From assembly GCA_036845225.1 (NCBI GenBank), contig DAIUEJ010000011.1, positions 1 through 63,499 on the forward strand: a DNA stretch of 63,499 nt, read 5' to 3'. The notes below the pieces were generated by a model. It saw nothing but the letters and a program-made list of their open reading frames with translations. It was not told where the DNA came from and did no database searches. Both the position numbers and the translations under genes were made by a program. Origin of the DNA: FEN-680 sp036845225 (GTDB lineage: Bacteria > Actinomycetota > Geothermincolia > Fen-727 > Anoxymicrobiaceae). Positions within the stretch are counted from its first letter, which is position 1; each line of letters starts with the position of its first letter. Shown piece after piece: positions 1 to 6,827 of this stretch.

Positions 1-32
1 GAAAGTAGAGTAGTCAGCGCCGGCATGAGAAC

Positions 33-54
33 GTAGCGCCGGCGTCCCGCCGGC
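33..54 (+). repeat. Dispersed GC hairpin repeat (family B), copy 1
   Basis: GTAGC followed by the hairpin GCCGGCG-TCC-CGCCGGC. The same 22-bp unit occurs at 6781-6802 (reverse), 33140-33161, 33169-33190 and 57958-57979. All copies lie between genes or at gene ends. Confidence 0.85.
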
Positions 55-71
55 AGACACACGGGGGTGTC

Positions 72-839
72 ATGGATACGATCGATCTCGAGCTGCCCGT
101 TGTCGGAGTCAAAATCCTCTCCGACTCGCTCGAGGGTATCGATGCGGAGACATACCACGGCGTCTCGTGGTGCGACGCGGTGCGGCTGGCCACGTTTGGA
201 GCGGAGACGCTGGTGGTGCCGGGCTCGATAGACATCTGCAGGTGGTCGCCCATCGTCCTCGGCTTGAAGGCGCCTGAGAACGCGTTCGAGGAGAGCCTTG
301 AGCCGCGCCTCAAGGGGAACGTCGCCGGGCTGTATGTCGCGCCACTGAGCAGGTTCTCCGACGTTGAGCCCGACGTGGTGATCGTGCGGGGAAGGCCCGC
401 GCAACTGCGCGACCTCGCCGACAGGCTGGGGGAGGGCGCGCTCTCGACGAAGTACGCCGGGCAGATCGGGCGGACGGCGCTCGGGGTCGGCGACAGGGGG
501 CTGAGCGCCCGGGTCCTCCTGACCTACGCCTCCAACAGGGTGCTGGCGGTCCTCAAGCGCTGGAAGCGGTTCGACGACCTGACCCGCATCGCGTTCAGGA
601 ACGCCAAGGTGACCGGGATGTTCGAGAAGGTGGCGAAGAACGCGGTCGCGGACATGTCCATGTGCCGCAACTCCTGCGTCCTGCCCTACGTCGAGGACGC
701 GGGCAACATCAGCTTCTTCTGCGTCGGAGGCGTCACCTGGGGCGGGAACTCGCCCGCGAACATGACGTCCGGGTACCCGGGGCGGATGGCAAAGAAGATA
801 CTCGAGTCCGCGAAGTTCCCGGGTAAGAAGAAAGACTAA
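72..839 (+). CDS. DUF169 family protein
   Basis: 255 residues. The N-terminus (PVVGVKILSDS) and the CRWSP segment near residue 56 fit the DUF169 family, whose members are common in anaerobes and often sit next to ferredoxin or methyltransferase genes. The biochemical role of the family is unknown. Cysteines near residues 197-201 (MCRNSC) and a glycine-rich C-terminal part (GGVTWGGN) are visible. No signal peptide or membrane segment is seen. It converges with the ferredoxin-like gene on the opposite strand and the two stop codons overlap by 3 bases. Family assignment is from recalled pattern, function is not inferred. Confidence 0.75.
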   Translation: MDTIDLELPVVGVKILSDSLEGIDAETYHGVSWCDAVRLATFGAETLVVPGSIDICRWSPIVLGLKAPENAFEESLEPRLKGNVAGLYVAPLSRFSDVEPDVVIVRGRPAQLRDLADRLGEGALSTKYAGQIGRTALGVGDRGLSARVLLTYASNRVLAVLKRWKRFDDLTRIAFRNAKVTGMFEKVAKNAVADMSMCRNSCVLPYVEDAGNISFFCVGGVTWGGNSPANMTSGYPGRMAKKILESAKFPGKKKD

Positions 840-1630
840 GTCGCCGGCCCGGTCATGGTAGAGGCGCCCGCCTTACAGCCCGCGGCGCAGAGCCCGCAGC
901 CGTAGCAGTCCAGCACCCGCGGCTCGCCTTCGATGATCACGCGCGCTGAGAAAGGGCACACCTCTACGCAGGCGCCGCACCTCTCACATCCGGTGGCGTC
1001 TACCGATGCCGACCACTCACCTTTCACCAGCGGGTAGATGTCCTGCCCGAGGCAGCGGTTCAAGATATAAGGGACGCAGCCGTCGGTGCAGCAGTTGCAG
1101 ATGACGTACTCGTTCACCGCGCCGCCCAGCAGGCAGTGCAGGAACACCATGTGGAAGAGGCCCTGTGAAGCGCAGTCGCGGATGATGCCCACCGCTTCCT
1201 CTTTGCTTATCGTCCTGTAGGCGAACGGGAAAGCCTCCAGCCACACTTCGGTCCCTGTCCTTATCACGATATCGGTCTCCAGCGGATGCGGGCACGCCCG
1301 GTGGCCCATGCGGCAGCGGCAGGGGCCGACGGCGATGGGGCCCTCGAGGGCTTCGACCATCCTGACGAGCTTCTCGGTCGGCACCGGCCTGCCAGTGTCG
1401 CCGTAATGGCCGAACGGGTAGGCGATGGGGTAGAGGATGAGCCAGCGCGTCAGGAAGAACCGCGAGAGGAACTTCAGCGGGCCGACGCAGGCCAGGTAGG
1501 AAAGGTGGAGGACCGGCACCTCGATGTAGCGCGCGAATATTCGCATCAGGAACAGCCGGACCGGGCTGTGCTCGCCCGACACGATGTGCCCGAGCATCAA
1601 CAGTACAGGTATCGCGCAGAACAGTCTCAA
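836..1630 (-). CDS. Membrane-anchored protein with C-terminal 2x[4Fe-4S] ferredoxin domain
   Basis: 264 residues. The N-terminal ~75 residues are hydrophobic (two possible membrane segments). The middle has further cysteines (GPCRCRMGHRAC near 97-109 and CNCCTDGC near 178-185) and the C-terminus has two ferredoxin motifs, CERCGACVEVCP and CYGCGLCAAGC. The mid-protein CNCC motif resembles that of 4Fe-4S proteins that report or relay electrons in anaerobes. It is probably an inner-membrane electron-transfer protein; partner unknown. It converges with the DUF169 gene. Confidence 0.7.
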   Translation of the reverse strand: MRLFCAIPVLLMLGHIVSGEHSPVRLFLMRIFARYIEVPVLHLSYLACVGPLKFLSRFFLTRWLILYPIAYPFGHYGDTGRPVPTEKLVRMVEALEGPIAVGPCRCRMGHRACPHPLETDIVIRTGTEVWLEAFPFAYRTISKEEAVGIIRDCASQGLFHMVFLHCLLGGAVNEYVICNCCTDGCVPYILNRCLGQDIYPLVKGEWSASVDATGCERCGACVEVCPFSARVIIEGEPRVLDCYGCGLCAAGCKAGASTMTGPAT

Positions 1631-1665
1631 ATGGTCACTCCAGGTTGCGTAGCGTTTGCTCCAGA

Positions 1666-1694
1666 TGCAAAAAGGTGCCTGTCCCCATTTTGCA
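1666..1694. repeat. Variable-arm palindrome (family A), copy 1
   Basis: Arms TGCAAAA (1666-1672) and TTTTGCA (1688-1694) enclose the core GGTGCCTGTCCCC. Other members keep the core but have different, still self-complementary arms (25895-25927, 50880-50912, 62081-62113, 63452-63492). Confidence 0.75.
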
Positions 1695-1696
1695 CG

Positions 1697-2467
1697 CTAG
1701 GTCAGCAGCGCGCCGCCGTCGGCGATGATGGTCTGGCCCGTGATGAAGTTCGAGGCGTCGGACGCCAGGAAGACCGCGAGCGCCGCGATCTCCTCGGGCT
1801 GCCCCATGCTTCCGCGGGGGATCTTCGACTCGGCTACCCCCTTGATCATGTCGTTCGACCACAACGCCTGGCTGAAATGGGTCTTCACGAGCCCCGGAGC
1901 GATGCCGTTCACCCTGATGCCCTGGGCGCCGAGCTCGAGCGCGAACGACTTCGTGACCATGTCGAGCGCCGCTTTGCTCACGCTGTAGATCCCGAGGAAC
2001 GGGGTCGGCTTGACCGCCGCTTCGCTGCTCATGTTGATGATCGACCCCTTGCCCTTCTCGAGCATCACCTTCGCCGCCGCCTTGGTCAGGAAGAACACGC
2101 CCTTGACGTTCACGTCCATGATCTTGTCCCAGGCGCCCTCGTCGGCCGTGTCCATTATCATCCCGAAGATAGGGTTGGTCGCCGCGTTGTTGACGAGGAT
2201 ATCCAGTTGCCCGTAGGCGTCCAGCGTCCCGTCGATGATCGACTGCAGCGACTCGATCTTGCCCATGTGGGCCGGGATGCACATCGCCTCGCCGCCCGCC
2301 GCCTCGATCTTGTCCTTGACCGCGTTCAAGCCCTCGATCTTCCGGCTCGAGAGCACCACCTTCGCGCCGAACTCCGCGAGAGCCATCGCTATCGCCTCGC
2401 CGATGCCGCGGCTGCCGCCGGTGACTATGGCGACTTTGCCGGTCAGGTCGAACATCTCCTTGTACAT
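1697..2467 (-). CDS. SDR family oxidoreductase (FabG-like)
   Basis: 256 residues, the usual length for classical short-chain dehydrogenases. The NAD(P)-binding motif TGGSRGIG is at about residues 16-23, NNAAT near 91, catalytic Ser in MSSEAA and the YSVSK active site near 161, with the C-terminal ITGQTIIADGG typical of FabG/glucose-dehydrogenase-like SDRs. The start ATG at 2467 has GAGGAGAGG upstream. It is divergent from a second SDR gene at 2726 and near a MaoC hydratase, suggesting acyl-CoA or fatty-acid work. Substrate cannot be read from the sequence. Confidence 0.88.
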   Translation of the reverse strand: MYKEMFDLTGKVAIVTGGSRGIGEAIAMALAEFGAKVVLSSRKIEGLNAVKDKIEAAGGEAMCIPAHMGKIESLQSIIDGTLDAYGQLDILVNNAATNPIFGMIMDTADEGAWDKIMDVNVKGVFFLTKAAAKVMLEKGKGSIINMSSEAAVKPTPFLGIYSVSKAALDMVTKSFALELGAQGIRVNGIAPGLVKTHFSQALWSNDMIKGVAESKIPRGSMGQPEEIAALAVFLASDASNFITGQTIIADGGALLT

Positions 2468-2725
2468 CGATAAACACCTCTCCTCGTGTCGGTTTGAGCG
2501 AGTCTAATGATACCAGTTATATAGGCTCAGCCACTGAAAAGCAGCGATTCTGATTTGACTCAGCGGTGGTGCATTTCTTCGAAACGCACCGCCGCTGTGA
2601 GGTTAGAGGTGCCAATGCACCGTGTGATCAGGCTGAAGCCTGCCCCCCCGTGCAAGCGGGCTTGCAAAGTAATAGAATACGTGTCCGGACGGCACTGACG
2701 TGGCATCGATGAAAGGAGATGGAGT
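2468..2725. promoter_or_regulatory. Divergent intergenic region with two palindromes
   Basis: Between the two divergent SDR genes lies a long imperfect hairpin at 2561-2597 (12-bp arms, CAGCGGTGGTGC against GCACCGCCGCTG, one wobble). A second palindrome at 2651-2666 has TGCAAGC arms separated by GG. The second sits just upstream of a possible -10 (TAGAAT, near 2673) and could be an operator for the acyl-CoA genes. Which regulator binds, if any, is not known. Confidence 0.4.
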
Positions 2726-3640
2726 ATGGCTGATGAGATAAGGTTTGACGACCGGGTCGCGGTTATCACTGGAGCCGGCGGAGGACTTGGCCGCGCGCAC
2801 GCCCTTCTGCTTGCCAGCCGCGGCGCGAAGGTAGTCATCAACGACCTGGGCGGCGCGATGGACGGCATGGGCGCCGACTCGACCCCGGCCCAGAAGGTGT
2901 GCGACGAGATCAAGGGGATGGGCGGGGAAGCGGTCCCCAACTACGAGAGCGTCTCGGAGTGGGACAGCGCGCAGAAGATAATCCAGACCGCGATAGACAG
3001 CTTCGGCAAGGTCGATATCCTCATCAACAACGCGGGCATCCTGCGCGACAAGAGCATGATAAAGATGGAGATCGACGACTGGAACCTGATCATGGCGGTC
3101 CACCTCTCGGGCACGTTCTTCTGCACCAAGGCGGCGTTCCCGTACATGAGGGAAGCCGGCTACGGCCGCATCCTCTCCACCGCGTCTGCCGCGGGCCTCT
3201 ACGGCAACTTCGGCCAGACCAACTACGGCGCGGCGAAGCTCGGCATCGCGGGCATGATGAACTCGGTCAAGCTCGAGGGCGCCAAGTACAACATAAAGGC
3301 CAACACCCTGGTGCCGGTGGCGGGCACAAGGCTCACCGCGACGGTCATGCCGCCACAGGTGGTCGAGAAGCTGAAGCCGGAGTTCGTTTCGCCGCTGGCC
3401 GCTTTCCTGGTCAGCGAAGCGTGCGACCTCTCAGGCACGATGATGGTCGCGGGCGCCGGGTACTTCAGCCGCGCGGCGGTCGTCGAGGGCCCGGGCTTCT
3501 TCTTCGATGACCCGGACAAGGTGACGCCGGACGACATAGCGGCCAACCTGGCTGCGATCACGAACCTGGAAGGCGCGGTCGAGTACGACTCGGCGCCGGC
3601 GCAGACGGGTCACGCGCTAAGCCACATCAAGATGGACTGA
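2726..3640 (+). CDS. SDR 3-hydroxyacyl-CoA dehydrogenase (multifunctional-enzyme-2 / HSD17B4-like)
   Basis: 304 residues. The glycine motif GAGGGLGRAHA near 17-27, NNAGILRDKS near 102-111 and the active site Ser/NYGAAK near 155-170 match the dehydrogenase module of the peroxisomal multifunctional enzyme type 2 family, which oxidises 3-hydroxyacyl-CoA with NAD. A MaoC hydratase follows 16 bases later, so the two separate genes reproduce the dehydrogenase + hydratase-2 pair that is fused in eukaryotes. Start ATG has AGGAG 7 bases upstream. Substrate chain length is unknown. Confidence 0.88.
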   Translation: MADEIRFDDRVAVITGAGGGLGRAHALLLASRGAKVVINDLGGAMDGMGADSTPAQKVCDEIKGMGGEAVPNYESVSEWDSAQKIIQTAIDSFGKVDILINNAGILRDKSMIKMEIDDWNLIMAVHLSGTFFCTKAAFPYMREAGYGRILSTASAAGLYGNFGQTNYGAAKLGIAGMMNSVKLEGAKYNIKANTLVPVAGTRLTATVMPPQVVEKLKPEFVSPLAAFLVSEACDLSGTMMVAGAGYFSRAAVVEGPGFFFDDPDKVTPDDIAANLAAITNLEGAVEYDSAPAQTGHALSHIKMD

Positions 3641-3656
3641 CAGGGGGGTGTGAGGT

Positions 3657-4517
3657 ATGCCGATAGACCTGTCCAAGGCGTTGGGCGCGGAGCTGCCCGC
3701 GCTCGACTACGAATATGACCAGAACAAGTTGATCCTTTACGCCCTCGGGGTAGGAGCCGGAGCCGACCCGGACGACCTGAAGTTCTGCTATGAGAACGCC
3801 CCGGGCCTCCTGGCGCTTCCGACCTTCGGGGTCATCCCGCCGTTCCCGGCGTTGATGGGACTGCTGGGCGCGCCCGGGGTCGACATCAACCTGATGATGC
3901 TTCTGCACGGCGAGCAGTACCTCGAGATACACAAGCAGCCCGCGCCCGGTGGCGGAAAGCTGACGACCAGGCCCAAGATCGCGAATATCTATGACAAGGG
4001 CAAGGGCGCGCTCATCGAGCTGGAGGCCGAGACCACTGACGAGACGGGCGAGGTCGTTTACCGCAACGTCTTCGGGACGTTCATCCGTGGCGAGGGCGGC
4101 TTTGGTGGGGAGAAGGGTCCCGCACCGGGCAACGAGCCCCCGGACCGGCCGCCCGATAAGGTGGTCGAGATGCCGACGCTGCCTCAGCAGGCCCTACTGT
4201 ACAGGCTCTCCGGCGACATCAACCCGCTGCACGCAGACCCGGGGTTCGCCGCGATGGCCGGGTTCGAGAAGCCCATACTCCACGGCCTGTGCACTTTCGG
4301 CTTTGCCGGCAGGGCGGTCCTCAAGGAGTACTGCGACAACGACCCCGAGAAGTTCAAGTCGATCAAGGTCCGGTTCTCGAGGCACGTGTTCCCGGGCGAG
4401 ACCATTGTCACCGAGATGTGGGACGTGGGCGGCGGCAAGATCATCTTCCAGGCGAAGACGGCCGAGCGCCCGGACGAGATATCGATAACCAGTGCGATGG
4501 TGGAGCTGAACGCGTAG
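3657..4517 (+). CDS. MaoC-like (R)-specific enoyl-CoA hydratase 2
   Basis: 286 residues with a double-hotdog arrangement. The hydratase-2 motif is clear in the second half: GDINPLHADPGFA followed by HGLC (about residues 186-212), giving the catalytic Asp and His. The N-terminal hotdog half is degenerate, as usual. Probably hydrates trans-2-enoyl-CoA to (R)-3-hydroxyacyl-CoA, which the upstream SDR would oxidise. The strong ribosome site GGGGGGTGTGAGGT precedes the ATG. Downstream is a perfect GC hairpin at 4551-4572. Confidence 0.88.
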   Translation: MPIDLSKALGAELPALDYEYDQNKLILYALGVGAGADPDDLKFCYENAPGLLALPTFGVIPPFPALMGLLGAPGVDINLMMLLHGEQYLEIHKQPAPGGGKLTTRPKIANIYDKGKGALIELEAETTDETGEVVYRNVFGTFIRGEGGFGGEKGPAPGNEPPDRPPDKVVEMPTLPQQALLYRLSGDINPLHADPGFAAMAGFEKPILHGLCTFGFAGRAVLKEYCDNDPEKFKSIKVRFSRHVFPGETIVTEMWDVGGGKIIFQAKTAERPDEISITSAMVELNA

Positions 4518-4550
4518 CTCAGGACTCGCAGTAAATAGATGGGGGGGGAA

Positions 4551-4572
4551 GGGCCCGGCTTGCGCCGGGCCC
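4551..4572. terminator. GC-rich hairpin between convergent genes
   Basis: GGGCCCGGC and GCCGGGCCC form a 9-bp stem with loop TTGC. No strong U-tract follows, so termination in either direction is plausible but not certain. Confidence 0.55.
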
Positions 4573-4599
4573 ATTCCGTCAAGGGGGCTCGTCCGTTCC

Positions 4600-5118
4600 C
4601 TAGATGTCTATCGTCGCTGTGAACCCCGGCTTGATGCCGTGGTCCGTGAACCAGCCCTGGTTGACCTCGATCGCGTACCTGTAAGGCCCGGAGGGCTTCA
4701 CTTCGGTGAGGTCGAAGGGCTTCATGTCTTTTATCGCGAGCACCTTGCCCGACGAGTCTATGAAGGCGATTGAAAGCGGGATGGAAGTGTTCTTCATCCA
4801 GAACGGTATGGTCACGTCCTGCTTGAAATCGAAGAGCATCCCGGAGTCGGCGGCCAGGCCCTTGCGTCCCATCAGGCCCTTCGTGACCGCCGCGGGCGTC
4901 TGGGCCACCTCTATGTTCAGCGAGGCGATTTTGCCGTCGTTGCTGAAGGCGACCCTCGAGCCTTTGCAGCTCACGGCGAGGAAGACCGTCGAGCCGACGA
5001 TCATCGCGATGAGCACGTAAGGCGTGACCCTGCGGAGTATTACCGCAAGCGGCCTTACCGCTTCGGCGTAGTCTATGTGACCCCAAGGGTTTTCGTGAAC
5101 TCCCGCTCTAACTGTCAT
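4600..5118 (-). CDS. DUF192 family protein, membrane-anchored
   Basis: 172 residues. One N-terminal membrane segment (about 25-50: PYVLIAMIVGSTVFLAVSC) precedes a DUF192 domain: NIEVAQTPAAVTKGLMGRKGL, then DFKQDVTIPFWMKNTSIPLSIAFID, the family signature in which FWMKNT is conserved. DUF192 proteins are small, mostly exported or tethered, of unknown function. The Cys ending the membrane segment could be a lipidation site, but the context is not a clean lipobox. A convincing promoter lies about 250 bases upstream. Confidence 0.85.
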   Translation of the reverse strand: MTVRAGVHENPWGHIDYAEAVRPLAVILRRVTPYVLIAMIVGSTVFLAVSCKGSRVAFSNDGKIASLNIEVAQTPAAVTKGLMGRKGLAADSGMLFDFKQDVTIPFWMKNTSIPLSIAFIDSSGKVLAIKDMKPFDLTEVKPSGPYRYAIEVNQGWFTDHGIKPGFTATIDI

Positions 5119-5367
5119 CTCAACCTAATAGTTAATTTACCGGCCACTTTTTCCCTTCTTTTGCTATTTCCAGTTTTTTGGCCCTGCCGTGCCGGCGGCG
5201 CCGGGGCCGAAACCTGCTCCAAAGACCGGCACAGATCCACCTGGCACGCAAAATGCCTTCAAACAGGGAAAAATCGTTCATACAAGGGAGGCTCGACCCG
5301 GCTCGTCCTGACCCTTTTAAGGCCAAAACCCCGGGTTTTCTGGGGACCCATACGGACTTATGGATTT

Positions 5368-5395
5368 ATTATAGCAGACCGGTTTCCATTGTAAA
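5368..5395 (-). promoter_or_regulatory. Sigma-A-like promoter for the DUF192 gene
   Basis: On the minus strand TTTACA (5395-5390), a 16-base spacer and a perfect TATAAT (5373-5368). Transcription would run into the DUF192 gene after a leader of about 240 bases. Confidence 0.6.
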
Positions 5396-5490
5396 CCTCT
5401 TGTTTAGACTTTATAGATTCAACAGTTCGGTGGTGCAGGAGTTCGCTTCTGTTGCCTGAAAAAACGATTGTTAACAGATGTTGAAAAAGT

Positions 5491-5518
5491 AAAAGGCAGC
5501 GCAATTGCGCCGCCTTTT
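5491..5518. terminator. Bidirectional intrinsic terminator
   Basis: AAAAGGC and GCCTTTT enclose the self-complementary GCGCAATTGCGC. It lies just downstream of the acyl-CoA dehydrogenase stop on the minus strand, with A/T tracts on both sides. Confidence 0.75.
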
Positions 5519-5541
5519 AATATTCTTGATGAATCGAGCGC

Positions 5542-6693
5542 CTACAGGCCCAGGCACCTCGAGACGATCAGCTTCTGGACCTCGGTCGTCCCGCCCACGA
5601 TGGTCTGTACGCGCAGGTCGCGCCACGCGCGCTGCATCGGGTACTCCATCATGTAACCGTAGCCGCCCATCAACTGCATCCCGTGGTACGTGACCTCGTT
5701 GGCGACCTCAGTGGTGAACCACTTAGCCATGGAGACTTCCTTGAGGCAGTCGAGGCCGCGGTTGTACATGTCCGCCGCGCGGTAAGACAGCTCCTTGGAT
5801 GCCTCCACCTTGGTGGCCAGCTCCGCGATCTTGAAAGCGTTGTGCTGGTGCCTCGAGACGGCCTTGCCGAACTGCTTGCGCTCCTTGGCGTACTCGATCG
5901 CCATCTCGAGCGCGCGCTCCGCTCCACCGTAGGCGCCGATCGCGATGAGCAGGCGCTCGGGCTGGAAGTTGGACATGATCTGGAAGAAGCCCTTGTTTAC
6001 CTCGCCCAGCACGTTCTCCTTGGGCACGCGCATGTCGGTGAAGAAGAGCTCGGCGGTGTCGCTGGACCGCAGCCCGACCTTGTCGAGCTTCCGGCTGACC
6101 TCGAACCCCGGCGTCTTGACGTCGACGATGAACTCGGTGATGCCGCCGTACCCGGCGTCCTTGTCGGTCTTGGCCGCGACCACGATCCAGTCGCAGCGTG
6201 CGCCGTTCGAGATGAATATCTTGTTGCCGTTGATGATGTAGTCGTCGCCGTCCTCGACCGCCGTGGCGAGCATCGCGGCGACGTCGCTCCCTGCCTCCGG
6301 CTCGGTGACCGCCAGCGCGCCCAGCATCTCGCCTTTGACCGACGGCACCAGGTACTTCTGCTTTTGCGCCTCGGTAGCGTGGTGGAGGATGGCGGGTATC
6401 GCGACTTCCATGTGCACGCCGACAGCGGTAAGGAACCCGCTGCAGCCGCTCTTGTTGAGCTCCTCGAACAGCACGACCACCGACCAGTAATCGGCGCCGC
6501 CACCGCCGTACTCCTCGGGGACACGCAGGCCGAGGAAACCGGCTTCGCCCATCTTCTTGAAGGCGTCCATGTTATATGCCTCGGCCTCCTCCCAGTCATC
6601 GACGAAGGGAGTGACCTCTTTGGCGACGAACTCGGCCACGGACTGACGGAGCATATCGTGCTCTTCGGTGAAGTACGGGTATTTCTTCTCCAC
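5542..6693 (-). CDS. Acyl-CoA dehydrogenase (LCAD/IVD active-site type)
   Basis: 383 residues, full length. FAD/substrate motifs include ALAVTEPEAGSD near 125 and FISNGARCDW near 160. The position that holds the catalytic Glu in short- and medium-chain enzymes is Gly (VGGTTEVQ near 370). A Glu is present in ALEMAIEYAKERKQFG near 260, the position used by long-chain and isovaleryl-CoA dehydrogenases. The base is therefore probably that Glu. Start is GTG at 6693 with AAGGAGG 9 bases upstream. Fits with the SDR and MaoC genes as a beta-oxidation-type set, though it is a separate transcription unit. Confidence 0.92.
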   Translation of the reverse strand: MEKKYPYFTEEHDMLRQSVAEFVAKEVTPFVDDWEEAEAYNMDAFKKMGEAGFLGLRVPEEYGGGGADYWSVVVLFEELNKSGCSGFLTAVGVHMEVAIPAILHHATEAQKQKYLVPSVKGEMLGALAVTEPEAGSDVAAMLATAVEDGDDYIINGNKIFISNGARCDWIVVAAKTDKDAGYGGITEFIVDVKTPGFEVSRKLDKVGLRSSDTAELFFTDMRVPKENVLGEVNKGFFQIMSNFQPERLLIAIGAYGGAERALEMAIEYAKERKQFGKAVSRHQHNAFKIAELATKVEASKELSYRAADMYNRGLDCLKEVSMAKWFTTEVANEVTYHGMQLMGGYGYMMEYPMQRAWRDLRVQTIVGGTTEVQKLIVSRCLGL

Positions 6694-6732
6694 TTCTCTA
6701 TACCTCCTTAGATGGGGATTCCACGGTTCGGC

Positions 6733-6760
6733 ATTATATATTACATTGGCGCGTCCGTCT
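6733..6760 (-). promoter_or_regulatory. Candidate promoter for the acyl-CoA dehydrogenase gene
   Basis: A perfect minus-strand TATAAT (6738-6733) lies 40 bases upstream of the GTG start. No good -35 is visible at 16-18 bases, so an extended -10 or an activator may be needed. Confidence 0.35.
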
Positions 6761-6780
6761 GGAAGGGAAGGGCAAGATCT

Positions 6781-6802
6781 GCCGGCGGGACGCCGGCGCT
6801 AC
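6781..6802 (-). repeat. Dispersed GC hairpin repeat (family B), copy 2
   Basis: Reverse-orientation copy of the 22-bp unit, located between the acyl-CoA dehydrogenase start region and the end of the peptidase gene. Confidence 0.85.
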
Positions 6803-6827
6803 GGTGTTGCGGACGCCGGCGCACGCG

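Larger units (their letters stand above)
5119..5541. other. 423-bp gap: promoter, long leader and terminator
   Basis: Contains the minus-strand promoter at 5368-5395 and the terminator at 5491-5518. The ~240-base leader ahead of the DUF192 gene has lower GC than its neighbours. It includes a possible 49-codon minus-strand frame (5132-5281) with a basic C-terminal half but no ribosome site, so it is not called as a gene. No known RNA family was recognised. Confidence 0.5.

Noticed and set aside
5132..5281. 49-codon gene in the DUF192 leader
   Set aside because: No ribosome site and codon use unlike neighbouring genes; kept only as a note in the gap description.
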